Positions 16,966-25,353 of a DNA stretch of 64,000 nucleotides are shown in pieces. Origin of the DNA: CAADGU01 sp964467705 (GTDB lineage: Bacteria > Chloroflexota > Anaerolineae > Promineifilales > Promineifilaceae). The notes beneath the pieces were generated by a model that was given only the letters and a program-made list of their open reading frames with translations, had not been told where the DNA came from and made no database searches. Each line of letters begins with the position of its first letter. The stretch's first letter is position 1. The position numbers and the translations under genes were made by a program. The stretch is taken from the NCBI GenBank assembly GCA_964467705.1, contig CAYXUZ010000006.1, positions 24,133-88,132 of the forward strand, in the 5' to 3' direction.

Positions 16966-18378
16966 ATGGCCCGTACAAAAATAGTAGCTACCATTGGTCC
17001 CAGTTCTAACAACCCGGAAACGATCCGCCGGATGCTGGCTGCCGGCATGACGGTAGCCCGTATCAACTTCTCGCATGGTGACCATGAGTCGCACATTAAA
17101 ACTGTGCAGATGTTACGCGAAGTGGCGCAGAGCGAGGGCAAAGTATTGGCGCTGCTCGGCGATTTACAAGGCCCCAAAATTCGTCTGGGGCATGTCAAAG
17201 CCGGCGGTATTCAACTTCAACTGGGTGAGGAGATTGTTCTCACACCACACCGGGGGCAACCGGCCATGATACATTTACCACATCCCGATTTGATAGCGGC
17301 CGTGCAGCCGGGCGCGCGTCTGGTCATTGGCGATGGCGAGGTGGAGTTTACCGTAGCGGAAAAGAAGGATGATACTCTGCGCTGCATTACAACTGTGGCC
17401 GGGCTATTGGAATCCCGTAAAGGGGTCAATGCGCCTGGTACCGACTTGCCGGTTTCCAGCCTGACAGATAAGGATCGTGAAGACTTTGAGCTGATCTGCC
17501 AGCTTGATCTGGATTATGTGGCACTCTCCTTTGTGCGTACCGCCGCCGATATTCATGAGCTTCGGGCGATCATGGATGAGAAAGGTTTGCAGATTCCCAT
17601 TATTGCCAAAATTGAAAAGAGCGAAGCAATTGAACATCTGGCAGAAATCTGTGATGCGGCTGATGGCATGATGGTGGCCCGTGGTGATCTGGGTATTGAG
17701 GTGCATCCTCAAGAAGTGCCGCTGCTACAAAAACGAATCATTCGCACGTGTAATGATGTGGGTAAACCAGTGATTACGGCTACACAAATGCTGCAATCTA
17801 TGGTGGAGCATCCACGTCCTACACGAGCGGAAGCCAGTGATGTGGCGAACGCGATTCTGGATGGAACAGATGCGGTGATGCTATCGAATGAAACGGCGAG
17901 CGGCCGTTTCCCGGTTGAAGCTGTGCTGATGATGAAACAAATTAGTGAAATTACAGAAACGGCTTTTCCCTATGACATCTGGCGCAGTCGGCGTCAGGCC
18001 GCAGTGACCCGCGTGGCCTCGGTGACAGAAGCGATTAGCGCGGCCAGTTGCTCTGTGGCCGAGCATGTTCATGCCAAGGCGATTGTGAGTACGACGATGT
18101 CTGGACATACGGCCCGGCAGGTGGCACGGCATCGGCCACCTACGGCCGTCATGGCTGTCTCCCCTTTGCCCAGTACCCAACGGCGGTTGGCGCTGGTTTG
18201 GGGCGTGGAGTGTGTGTTGGTGCCAAATTTTACGGAAACCGATGAGATGCTGGAGCAGACGGCCGTAGCCATGCGCCAATATGGTCTGAAACCCGGTGAC
18301 CGTCTGGTCATAACCGCCGGTGTCCCTTTTGCCCAAATGGGACAGACCAATCTTATACAAGTTCATGAAATTACCTGA
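16966..18378 (+). CDS. pyk: Pyruvate kinase
   Basis: 470 residues, the usual length of bacterial enzymes without the extra C-terminal PEP-utiliser domain. It converts phosphoenolpyruvate and ADP to pyruvate and ATP. Visible signatures: MARTKIVATIGPSS, RINFSHGDHESH, DLQGPKIRLG, the catalytic Lys in IIAKIEKSEAIEHL, metal ligands in MVARGDLGIE, and the TATQMLQSMVEHPRPTRAEASDVANA block. It has its own promoter and follows a terminator. The ATPase gene follows after 70 bases and may be co-transcribed. Confidence 0.97.
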   Translation: MARTKIVATIGPSSNNPETIRRMLAAGMTVARINFSHGDHESHIKTVQMLREVAQSEGKVLALLGDLQGPKIRLGHVKAGGIQLQLGEEIVLTPHRGQPAMIHLPHPDLIAAVQPGARLVIGDGEVEFTVAEKKDDTLRCITTVAGLLESRKGVNAPGTDLPVSSLTDKDREDFELICQLDLDYVALSFVRTAADIHELRAIMDEKGLQIPIIAKIEKSEAIEHLAEICDAADGMMVARGDLGIEVHPQEVPLLQKRIIRTCNDVGKPVITATQMLQSMVEHPRPTRAEASDVANAILDGTDAVMLSNETASGRFPVEAVLMMKQISEITETAFPYDIWRSRRQAAVTRVASVTEAISAASCSVAEHVHAKAIVSTTMSGHTARQVARHRPPTAVMAVSPLPSTQRRLALVWGVECVLVPNFTETDEMLEQTAVAMRQYGLKPGDRLVITAGVPFAQMGQTNLIQVHEIT

Positions 18379-18465
18379 GTAACATTTGTTTTCCTGCCGT
18401 ATCCGGGCTATTATGGAATTGTTTGGTTTCAGTCATATACAAGCATTTGTATGGGAGAAGATGCA

Positions 18466-19788
18466 ATGGCAACTTCAACAATAAAAGCACAATCGGCTAT
18501 TTTAAGCGATTTGGATTGGGAACCCCCAGCCGTCAAAAGCATTGAAGATACCGGCTTGACACACGGCTTTTTGGAAGACCTGGCCTTGAAAATTATGTAT
18601 TTTCGCGGTCAGTTGACCGGGCATGACATTGCCGAGTTGATGCATGTTCCCTTTGCTACTGTTGTCAGCCCGCTGATGGATTACTTGAAGCGAGAGCAAA
18701 TGTGTGAAGTCAAAGGTTCGGGCGGTTTAGGTGCGGCCACCTACAACTACTCCATCACTTCTAAAGGCGCTAACCGCGCTCGTGAACAACTGGAACGCAC
18801 AACCTATGTTGGCCCTGCCCCTGTCCCCTGGGACAACTATATCGCTTCCGTTAAAGCCCAAAGCGGCAAGCGGCTGAAAGTTAATCCATCCATGATGCGC
18901 AAGGCGCTCGCTCATCTGACCTTAGAAGAAGATGTGTTCCAGAAGATCGGCCCAGCGGCGAACTCTGGCAAATCTATCTTCCTGTATGGGCCGCCAGGAA
19001 ACGGCAAAACAACCATTGCAGAAGCTATTGGCCGGATGATTTTGACCAGCGATATTTACATCCCTTACGCTGTTGAAGTGGATGGACAGATCATCAACGT
19101 GTATGACCAGATCAATCATGAAGCAGTACCAGAGGATAAGGGAGTTACCGGGGCGCTGGGTGGTTCCCGCAAAACGGATGCTCGTTGGTTACGCATCAAG
19201 CGACCGGTCATCATGGTTGGTGGTGAGTTGACGTTGGAGGGGTTAGATTTGATTTACGACCCCATCAACAAATTTTATGAAGCACCGTTCCAGATGAAAG
19301 CCAATGGGGGGATGTTTTTGATTGATGACTTTGGTCGCCAGCAGGTGCGTCCGCGCGATTTGTTGAATCGCTGGATTGTGCCGATGGAAAAGCAAATTGA
19401 CTTTCTGGCGTTGCATACGGGGCGTAAGCTGGAAGTGCCGTTTGAAGTATTGATTGTGTTTTCTACGAATCTGCCGCCGCGAGATTTGGTGGATGAGGCT
19501 TTCTTGCGTCGTATCCGGCACAAAATTGAGGTGCGTGCGCCAACTTTTGAAGGGTTTCGGGCTATTTTTGTGGCTGTCTGTGAGCGGCGAGGTATACCGT
19601 ATGATGAGCAGGCGGTTCGTTATCTGCTGCAAGAGTATTACATCAAACGTAATCAAAAACTTCGCGCCAATCATCCGCGTGATCTGCTTGATCAGATTTT
19701 GGATATTGCCCAATATATGGAGATTAGACCGCAGTTGACGAAAGAGTTGATTGATAGAGCTGCCGATTCTTATTTTGTTGAATTGTAA
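18466..19788 (+). CDS. Winged-helix AAA ATPase of unknown role
   Basis: 440 residues. An N-terminal winged-helix-like region (about 30-110, with LTGHDIAELMHVPFATV and YNYSITSKGANRARE) precedes an AAA module with Walker A YGPPGNGKTTIAEAIG, Walker B MFLIDDFGRQQ and a sensor/arginine region FSTNLPPRDLVDEAFLRRIRHKI. The substrate-binding insertion with VDGQIINVYDQINHE is unusual. The ATG at 18466 is preceded by GGGAGAAG. It forms a tight pair with the lipid kinase gene, which starts two bases after its stop. ATP-dependent remodelling or DNA-linked regulation is possible, but no specific family is recognised. Confidence 0.7.
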   Translation: MATSTIKAQSAILSDLDWEPPAVKSIEDTGLTHGFLEDLALKIMYFRGQLTGHDIAELMHVPFATVVSPLMDYLKREQMCEVKGSGGLGAATYNYSITSKGANRAREQLERTTYVGPAPVPWDNYIASVKAQSGKRLKVNPSMMRKALAHLTLEEDVFQKIGPAANSGKSIFLYGPPGNGKTTIAEAIGRMILTSDIYIPYAVEVDGQIINVYDQINHEAVPEDKGVTGALGGSRKTDARWLRIKRPVIMVGGELTLEGLDLIYDPINKFYEAPFQMKANGGMFLIDDFGRQQVRPRDLLNRWIVPMEKQIDFLALHTGRKLEVPFEVLIVFSTNLPPRDLVDEAFLRRIRHKIEVRAPTFEGFRAIFVAVCERRGIPYDEQAVRYLLQEYYIKRNQKLRANHPRDLLDQILDIAQYMEIRPQLTKELIDRAADSYFVEL

Positions 19789-19790
19789 CG

Positions 19791-20681
19791 ATGCGGGTAA
19801 AGGTCATTCTCAACCCGTATGCAAATCGTTGGCATGCGGGGGAACGGCTGGAGGAGTTGAGGGCGGCGTTAACGGCCGTATCCCTCACGGCTGATATTTA
19901 TGCGACTACCGGGCCTGGGGATGGTATGGCAGCAGCACGACAGGCAGCCAGTGATTATGATGCTGTGATTGCCGCCGGGGGAGATGGCACCATCAATGAA
20001 GTGATCAACGGACTAATTCAGGCAGTAGGGGAAGGTCAGACCATTCCTTTTGGCGTATTGCCCATTGGTACAGCCAATGATCTGAGCGACACGATTCCTT
20101 TGCCGCGTGATATTTCTCAAGCAGCCCAGAACATTGCTGCTGCGCACACACGCCCGATTGATGCGATACGGGTGAATGACCATTATTTTGTCAATAATTG
20201 CGCCATTGGGATGGAGCCGTTGGTGACATTGGAAAATACAAAAATCAAACGATTATCCGGAAATGCTCGTTATTTTGTGGCGTTGGTGCGGGCATTGGCA
20301 AAATTACGTGCCTGGCAAATGGATATTCGTTTTGATGAGGCCGTGATGTTCAACGGGCCAGCCATTTTGCTTTCGGTGTGTAACGGGCCGCGCACGGGGG
20401 GGATTTTCCAAATGGCTCCCGGAGCGCAGTTTGATGATGGTTATTTTGATTATGTTTTTGCACCAGATATGCCCAAGCGCACCGTGTTGGCTCTGTTGCC
20501 GCGCCTGTTTAAGGGAACCCATATTCAGCATCCAAAAGTGCAACACGGCCGTGCGCGCCGCATTACTATTACCTGCCAGCCCGGCACCCCCATTCATGCC
20601 GATGGCGAATTGATTGCGGATGCGGCTACCCACATTGAGTATGAACTTTTGCCAGGAAAAATAAAACTTCTAGCGCCTTAG
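19791..20681 (+). CDS. Diacylglycerol kinase family lipid kinase (YegS/DgkB-like)
   Basis: 296 residues of the DAGK catalytic superfamily, which transfers phosphate from ATP to lipid alcohols such as diacylglycerol or sphingosine-like bases. The nucleotide-binding motif AAGGDGTINEVINGL and LPIGTANDLSDTIPLP are clear. Downstream, NNCAIGMEPLVT and the VCNGPRTGGIFQMAPGAQFDDGYFDY block match the C-terminal beta sandwich, and HADGE near the end is typical. The start lies two bases after the ATPase stop, so translation is probably coupled. Confidence 0.92.
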   Translation: MRVKVILNPYANRWHAGERLEELRAALTAVSLTADIYATTGPGDGMAAARQAASDYDAVIAAGGDGTINEVINGLIQAVGEGQTIPFGVLPIGTANDLSDTIPLPRDISQAAQNIAAAHTRPIDAIRVNDHYFVNNCAIGMEPLVTLENTKIKRLSGNARYFVALVRALAKLRAWQMDIRFDEAVMFNGPAILLSVCNGPRTGGIFQMAPGAQFDDGYFDYVFAPDMPKRTVLALLPRLFKGTHIQHPKVQHGRARRITITCQPGTPIHADGELIADAATHIEYELLPGKIKLLAP

Positions 20682-20750
20682 GGCACAACAATGCCGGGCC
20701 AGGATTGTTTTTTCACGGCCGTGACTATATAATTTTCAGTGCCATTTATT

Positions 20751-20760
20751 GNNNNNNNNN
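20751..20760. other. Scaffold gap (10 N)
   Basis: Ten undetermined bases, probably a placeholder length, in the degraded region left of the glycosyltransferase gene. Confidence 0.99.
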
Positions 20761-20998
20761 NCTTTCATCAAAGACAAGTTAGCAATCAAATATACGTGAC
20801 GCTGGCCAACCTTGTTGGCCGAGAGATGAGCAGAGCGATTACCGATCCTGGAAAATAGCCAGAAACAGGTGAACCAGGAACTCAATGGGATTGCGGCCAT
20901 GCCAGTCAACAAACCATTCCAGGGTTTTAGCGCCTGGCTGCGGCAACAGCAGCGACGGCGTACCCATAGCCAGAAAGAACTGACTTCACACATAGGGG

Positions 20999-21226
20999 TT
21001 GTGCCGAGGAGTTGCGTATTATGGAGCAGCTATCACACCACGGTTTGGTGCGCCTGTTACCATAATTCACGAAGCCGAGTCGCTCCCCATGGAGATACGG
21101 CGGGCATTGGCCTCTCAGAATGGAGATAGCCAGGTACCGCTGGTGCGTTTGTGGGAAATCCTGTCGCAAAACCCCATATTTCAATTGACAGATGAAATGT
21201 TGGGTTGTCTATTGGCGCAGCTATAG
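20999..21226 (+). CDS. Possible small hypothetical protein or gene remnant
   Basis: A TTG-initiated frame of 75 codons ending 12 bases before the glycosyltransferase start. The C-terminal two thirds (HEAESLPMEIRRALASQNGD onward) read like a genuine helical protein, but the first part looks unnatural and overlaps another plausible fragment in a shifted frame. No Shine-Dalgarno sequence is seen. It may be the tail of a broken gene. Confidence 0.25.
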   Translation: MCRGVAYYGAAITPRFGAPVTIIHEAESLPMEIRRALASQNGDSQVPLVRLWEILSQNPIFQLTDEMLGCLLAQL

Positions 21227-21238
21227 GAGAGAAAGCAA

Positions 21239-22276
21239 ATGATAAAACGTATCGCTGTTGTTGAATGGGCACCTAATGATGGTATAGCAAAAACGATTCG
21301 TAATGAACTCACCATACTCGGCTTCGAGCCTGTTCTTTTTCAGTTCGATGGAGCTATTCCCGACAATGCTGACATGATATTAACTTTCGCTCCCTATGGG
21401 AGGCTCTTACCAATTACCTGCCAGATGGCACGATTTGCTTCGCAAAAGCGCCCTGTCTATGTACACTGGAACACTGAGAATCCGCCAAACCCTAAAATTC
21501 CATGGATGCTCACAAAACGAATAGCAACGTTTAGGTCCTGGATTGGCCGACTCAGCGACTCTCCAAAGTTATCTGATCGTTTTTTAGCCAGCCTCTTGCC
21601 ATTATGGTGGCTCAGGCAAAGGATGTATCGGTTTCGATATGTAGGAGATTATCAGTATGCCTACTTTCACGGATGGCTTGATGTCTTGGTTGAGTTCTCA
21701 AACATCTACACGCAACAACATATTGAACATGGGATTCCAGCGGTCTTTATACCTTGGGGAACATCTCCAGAATGGTATGCAAATCTCAACCTGGAACGAG
21801 ATATTGATGTTTTGTGGTTTGGGCAACGCCGTACGAGACGGCGTAGTGAGTTGCTAGACGCCATTCGCAATGAATTGCGTACCCATGGAATTGAGATGTA
21901 TGTGGCCGATGGAGTAGAAAAACCTTTTATCTACGACCACAAGCGCACACATTTACTTAATCGCACAAAAATAACTTTGAGTTTATTAACTTGTCGTTAT
22001 GAAAGCGTTTTTCCCCATCGGTTTCATATGGCCGCAGGAAACAGATGTCTGGTTGTTTCAGAATGCGAGTTCGATCATCATCCGCAATGTATACCAGGCG
22101 AGCATTTTGTTGAATCAAAAGCAGACAGGATTGTTGAACGGATCCTTTATTTTTTGAATCACGCAAACGAACGTGTACAAATAACAGAAAGTGCCTACCA
22201 ATTGGTAACCCAAGAATTGACCCTCGCTAACAGTTTGAAAGCTATTGTACGCGCCGCGGAAAATCACAATAACTAA
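21239..22276 (+). CDS. CgeB-like glycosyltransferase family protein
   Basis: 345 residues, cytoplasmic or peripheral. The pattern of a short N-terminal Rossmann-like part (IAVVEWAPNDGIAKTIRNEL), a middle VFIPWGTSPEWYANL, and a C-terminal VLWFGQRRTRRRSELLDAIR and HRFHMAAGNRCLVVSE segment matches the CgeB/YkvP-type glycosyltransferases (GT-B fold, DUF3880 group). The donor and acceptor are unknown. The ATG follows AGGAGAGA, a strong site. Codon use is more AT-rich than neighbours and the genome-wide octamer is absent, which suggests recent transfer. Confidence 0.7.
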   Translation: MIKRIAVVEWAPNDGIAKTIRNELTILGFEPVLFQFDGAIPDNADMILTFAPYGRLLPITCQMARFASQKRPVYVHWNTENPPNPKIPWMLTKRIATFRSWIGRLSDSPKLSDRFLASLLPLWWLRQRMYRFRYVGDYQYAYFHGWLDVLVEFSNIYTQQHIEHGIPAVFIPWGTSPEWYANLNLERDIDVLWFGQRRTRRRSELLDAIRNELRTHGIEMYVADGVEKPFIYDHKRTHLLNRTKITLSLLTCRYESVFPHRFHMAAGNRCLVVSECEFDHHPQCIPGEHFVESKADRIVERILYFLNHANERVQITESAYQLVTQELTLANSLKAIVRAAENHNN

Positions 22277-22360
22277 GGCAAGATAATCCAAGGAGGCGAC
22301 CAAACAACGGGCGAAAGGTGACGTTACTTAGTCACGCCAGGTCAATAATCGAAAGAACAA

Positions 22361-23194
22361 TCAGTGGGCGCCATTCATCTCGGCATACAATTTATGGAGA
22401 TTGGCAAGGTGGAGGTCAGACACTAATCCATTGAGGGGAACACGAGATTTCCCACAGCTCTCAATATCAACCTTTTGGAGGGATTCAATGGAATTCCCAT
22501 TAGAGACAATGCGGGTGACGGCCGTGTGGATGTTCTGCAAATAGCTCAAATCACTCTGAATCACGCCTTCGATTTCTCCGCGCAGCACCACTTCGCCATG
22601 CCCCTGTACAATCGCCTCCGGTTCTAAAGCCAAAATGCCTGCCAATGAATGCATCAGATCATCATGGCTGCCGTCAAAAATAGTGGGCACAGGCATCAAA
22701 TTATCAGAGGCAAACAATACCTGGTTATTGGCGACATACACTGACAGCAAATCCGGGCTATGACCAGGCATGTGGCGTAGCTCAATCGTTTTTCCTCCGA
22801 GATGAAGTTGTAAGACACCCTTATCTAGTAGAAGATCAGGCAAAATGATTTCTACTTCGGCCAATTCAGGCGTGTCTTGCCTGGCTTGTGCCAGTCCTTC
22901 GCGCCCGATGGTGTGCAAGAGGTCCCGGCATAATGCATGGCTCACAACCTGGGCCTGGGGAAATAAGTAAGTGCCCTGACTGTGATCGGCGTGGTAGTGT
23001 GTGTTGATCACATACCGCACCGGCGTTTTCAGCCGTTCTTCAAGAAAGTATTTAATGGCTTTTGTTTCTTCGGGGAAATAAAGCGTATCAACCAGGACAG
23101 CGCCGTCTTTGGTCAGGATGGCTCCAGCCGTCACCTGGGCATATAAACGACTCGTAAAGACGTAAATGTCGTCAGCAATGCGCTCACGAAGCAT
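22361..23194 (-). CDS. Metallo-beta-lactamase fold hydrolase
   Basis: 277 residues with the family zinc ligands: HYHADH at about residues 66-71, a second-site His in MPGHSPD, Asp in FASDN and a late His in VQGHGE. It lacks a signal peptide. Such proteins include thioesterases, glyoxalase II-like and cyclase-type hydrolases, and the sequence does not decide among them. Its ATG lies 287 bases downstream of the heme O synthase stop. The spacer holds structured DNA that would form its mRNA leader. Confidence 0.85.
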   Translation of the reverse strand: MLRERIADDIYVFTSRLYAQVTAGAILTKDGAVLVDTLYFPEETKAIKYFLEERLKTPVRYVINTHYHADHSQGTYLFPQAQVVSHALCRDLLHTIGREGLAQARQDTPELAEVEIILPDLLLDKGVLQLHLGGKTIELRHMPGHSPDLLSVYVANNQVLFASDNLMPVPTIFDGSHDDLMHSLAGILALEPEAIVQGHGEVVLRGEIEGVIQSDLSYLQNIHTAVTRIVSNGNSIESLQKVDIESCGKSRVPLNGLVSDLHLANLHKLYAEMNGAH

Positions 23195-23481
23195 ACACTC
23201 AACACGTCCTCTTCAACAAGGGGCCCCGCCATGCCGTGTGAACCTCAGAGTTTGAACCTGCGTATGCAGGTGGGAATTTTGTCGCGAGACTCTGCCTCAC
23301 CGGTCAATGGACAGTATTCACTGTTCATTGTTACAAGCTACTACATCCCCTCGGCGTATTGGCAATTCCCTGAAGTTAAGTGTTGGCTCAACCGTTTTGG
23401 ATCATCACCAACACAGCAGGGCAAGCAAATACTAGCACAAGCCAGTATGCCGGGCAAACTTGTACTATCCTTCACAATTTA
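23195..23481. other. Non-coding spacer with several hairpins, candidate structured RNA
   Basis: This 287-base spacer between ctaB and the metallo-beta-lactamase gene contains nested pairings. CAGAGT (about 23246) pairs with ACTCTG (about 23289), enclosing a perfect ACCTGC-GTAT-GCAGGT hairpin (23256-23271). A second hairpin CAATGGACAGT/ACTGTTCATTG lies at about 23305-23330. On the minus strand it would be the leader of the downstream gene. A plus-strand frame of 139 codons crosses it but overlaps ctaB antisense and reads poorly. I do not recognise a known riboswitch. Confidence 0.4.
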
Positions 23482-24438
23482 TCAGAGTGAAGCGATGACA
23501 GAACCGGCGCAGATAGCTACCAACAGTACCAGCAGATATACATTGGAAGCCATGAACATGGCACGGGCGTGGGCAGGAGATGGGTCGTGGATGAGCTGCA
23601 CGTTACGCCAGAAGAGCACGGCCGTGACCCACATCGTCGGTAGCAAATAAGCAATGCCCAGAGCGGGCAGCAGCGCCAGCAGTAGCCCGCCCAGACAAGT
23701 GGGAAAAGTGTGCAACATCACCCACCAGGCAGCACGGCGGGGTGTGGTATGCACCGGCAGCATAGGTACATCCGAGCGCGCATACTCATCCCGATAGAGC
23801 AAAGCCAGACTCCAGAAGTGAAAAGGTGTCCACAGGAAAAGAATGAGCGCCAACAGGAGCGCCCCCGGCGCATTCCAGTGACCGGCAGCGGCACTGCCGG
23901 TTAATACGGCCGCGCTGCCTGCCGCCCCGCCAATGACAATGTTCAAGAGGGTACGTGGTTTTAGCCAGATGGTGTAGATGCCGACGTAGATAAATGCGCC
24001 CAAGAGCAGAAAGAAGGTCATGGCCGGATTTGACGGCAAGACCAATAGGGAGGGGATAAGGATAAGTGCCAGACCGACCATTGGCACCCATTGTGGGTTT
24101 TCGATGTCGCCATTGACCAACGGCCGTTGCCGCGTACGCCCCATAGCCCCATCCGTATGCCGTTCCCAATACTGGTTGATGGCTGATGACCCGGCGGCAG
24201 CCATACCCCCGGCTACCCAGACCAACAATAAGGTGGCTGAACCAGGCCAGCCGCCAGCGGCAATGAAAGCCCCGGCTGTGGCTGCCATAAGCAGCAGAAA
24301 CACAATCCGTAGTTTGAACAACACCACAATCAGGCGTGTCCTTTCACGCCAGCCCTTGCGCATAGCCAGTGAGTTTGAATGATGCGCAAAGGGTAAGGGG
24401 GAAGTTTGTTTTTTCTGTTCTGGCTTGAATAGGGCCAT
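23482..24438 (-). CDS. ctaB: Protoheme IX farnesyltransferase (heme O synthase)
   Basis: 318 residues, a UbiA-family membrane prenyltransferase with about eight helices that adds a farnesyl group to protoheme for heme-copper oxidases. The first aspartate-rich motif appears as INQYWERHTDGAMGRTRQRP, matching the conserved N-x3-E/D-x3-D-x2-M-x-RT-x2-RP pattern. The second region holds FLWTPFHFWSLALLYRDEYARSDVPMLP. The N-terminal 25 residues are polar. Cytochrome oxidase genes, usual neighbours, are not in this window. Confidence 0.93.
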   Translation of the reverse strand: MALFKPEQKKQTSPLPFAHHSNSLAMRKGWRERTRLIVVLFKLRIVFLLLMAATAGAFIAAGGWPGSATLLLVWVAGGMAAAGSSAINQYWERHTDGAMGRTRQRPLVNGDIENPQWVPMVGLALILIPSLLVLPSNPAMTFFLLLGAFIYVGIYTIWLKPRTLLNIVIGGAAGSAAVLTGSAAAGHWNAPGALLLALILFLWTPFHFWSLALLYRDEYARSDVPMLPVHTTPRRAAWWVMLHTFPTCLGGLLLALLPALGIAYLLPTMWVTAVLFWRNVQLIHDPSPAHARAMFMASNVYLLVLLVAICAGSVIASL

Positions 24439-24585
24439 AGATGCCTCAATAGAGCAGTGATTGATTTCGAGTTGTTGAATATAGCGTGGCTAAAAACCAA
24501 CCACAGTATGTATGGAAATTGTAACAAGATTCACAAACGAGGCCAAACGAAATAGAGATGGCGAGACTGTGAATGATTGCATCTC

Positions 24586-25317
24586 TCATCCTCCTGGTTT
24601 GGCGATTTCTTGCGCCGCGGCTGTGTCAACCAGCCAGGTGACACGGCCGTCACGCGGTTGAATCCGTTGTGCCGGCCACTGTTCCGGGTTGGGTTCACCA
24701 GACAAAACGGCCTGCAACGCATGGGCTTTATTTGCCCCTGTGACCAGGAAGAGAATCTGATGGGCATCGTTGATGAGGCGGGGAGTGAAGGTGATGCGAT
24801 GGGCAGGACGGCCGTCATAATGAGCCGTGACGGCCATTACCGGATCGGTATGCTCCTGAGGCGGAATAGGGCCGGGAAACAGAGAAGCGGTGTGCCCGTC
24901 GTGCCCCATACCTAGCAAGATGAGGTCAAAACAGGGCCAGGGCGGGTCGAATTGGGCCAGTTGGTGGGTGTAGTCATTTACGGCAGTTGCTGCGTCCATC
25001 TCACCCAATGCCCGGTGTATATTCTCCGGCGGAATGGGCACATGGTCGAGCAACAAACGGGCCGTCAGGCCATAACTACTTTCCGGGTGATCCGGGGGTA
25101 CTAATCGCTCATCGCCCCAAAACACATGAGTTTTGTCCCAGGCAATCTGGCTGCGGAAAGGTTCCGCACTCAGCAGCCGGTAAAGTGGTTGGGGGGTACC
25201 ACCACCAGAGAGAGCTACAGCAAAACGGCCGTGGCCTTTTACTGCTGCCTGCACAAACAGCATCGCCGCCTTCTGATACAACTCATTTACGTCGGGAAAA
25301 ATATGTAATTGGGGAAT
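24586..25317 (-). CDS. pgl: 6-phosphogluconolactonase, probably with an ATT start
   Basis: Hydrolyses 6-phosphogluconolactone in the oxidative pentose phosphate pathway. Conserved blocks: VALSGGGTPQPLY, FWGDERLVPPDHPESSYG and LLGMGHDGHTASLFPG. The first standard start is a TTG at 25281, but the family-typical N-terminal strand (LHIFPDVNELYQKAA) lies partly upstream of it in the same frame. No ATG, GTG or TTG precedes it before a stop. An ATT at 25317 sits five bases after GAGG, so I take it as the start, giving 243 residues. A sequencing error cannot be excluded. It follows glk by 36 bases, forming a sugar-phosphate operon. Confidence 0.9.
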   Translation of the reverse strand: MPQLHIFPDVNELYQKAAMLFVQAAVKGHGRFAVALSGGGTPQPLYRLLSAEPFRSQIAWDKTHVFWGDERLVPPDHPESSYGLTARLLLDHVPIPPENIHRALGEMDAATAVNDYTHQLAQFDPPWPCFDLILLGMGHDGHTASLFPGPIPPQEHTDPVMAVTAHYDGRPAHRITFTPRLINDAHQILFLVTGANKAHALQAVLSGEPNPEQWPAQRIQPRDGRVTWLVDTAAAQEIAKPGG

Positions 25318-25353
25318 AGCAGCCTCGTGTGAAAATTAGAGATTGTCTGGTCT

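Larger units (their letters stand above)
20682..21238. other. Gene-poor, apparently degraded region with a scaffold gap
   Basis: About 560 bases without a convincing gene. After an AACAAT/ATTGTT hairpin with a T run (20690-20716) and one octamer copy come ten Ns (20751-20760). On the minus strand, a fragment of about 50 codons around 20845-20995 contains LEWFVDWHGRNPIEFLVH with stops on both sides. On the plus strand a fragment around 21003-21065 reads CAEELRIMEQLSHHGLVRLLP, then shifts frame. This looks like remains of inactivated genes or a mobile element, but I cannot name the source. Confidence 0.5.

Noticed and set aside
20845..20995. Possible transposase remnant on the minus strand
   Set aside because: The fragment with LEWFVDWHGRNPIEF looks coding but is too short, and I could not tie it to a transposase family.
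23231..23650. A 139-codon plus-strand frame between the metallo-beta-lactamase gene and ctaB
   Set aside because: Its second half is antisense to ctaB, its composition is unnatural, and there is no ribosome site. The first half lies in the hairpin-rich spacer.
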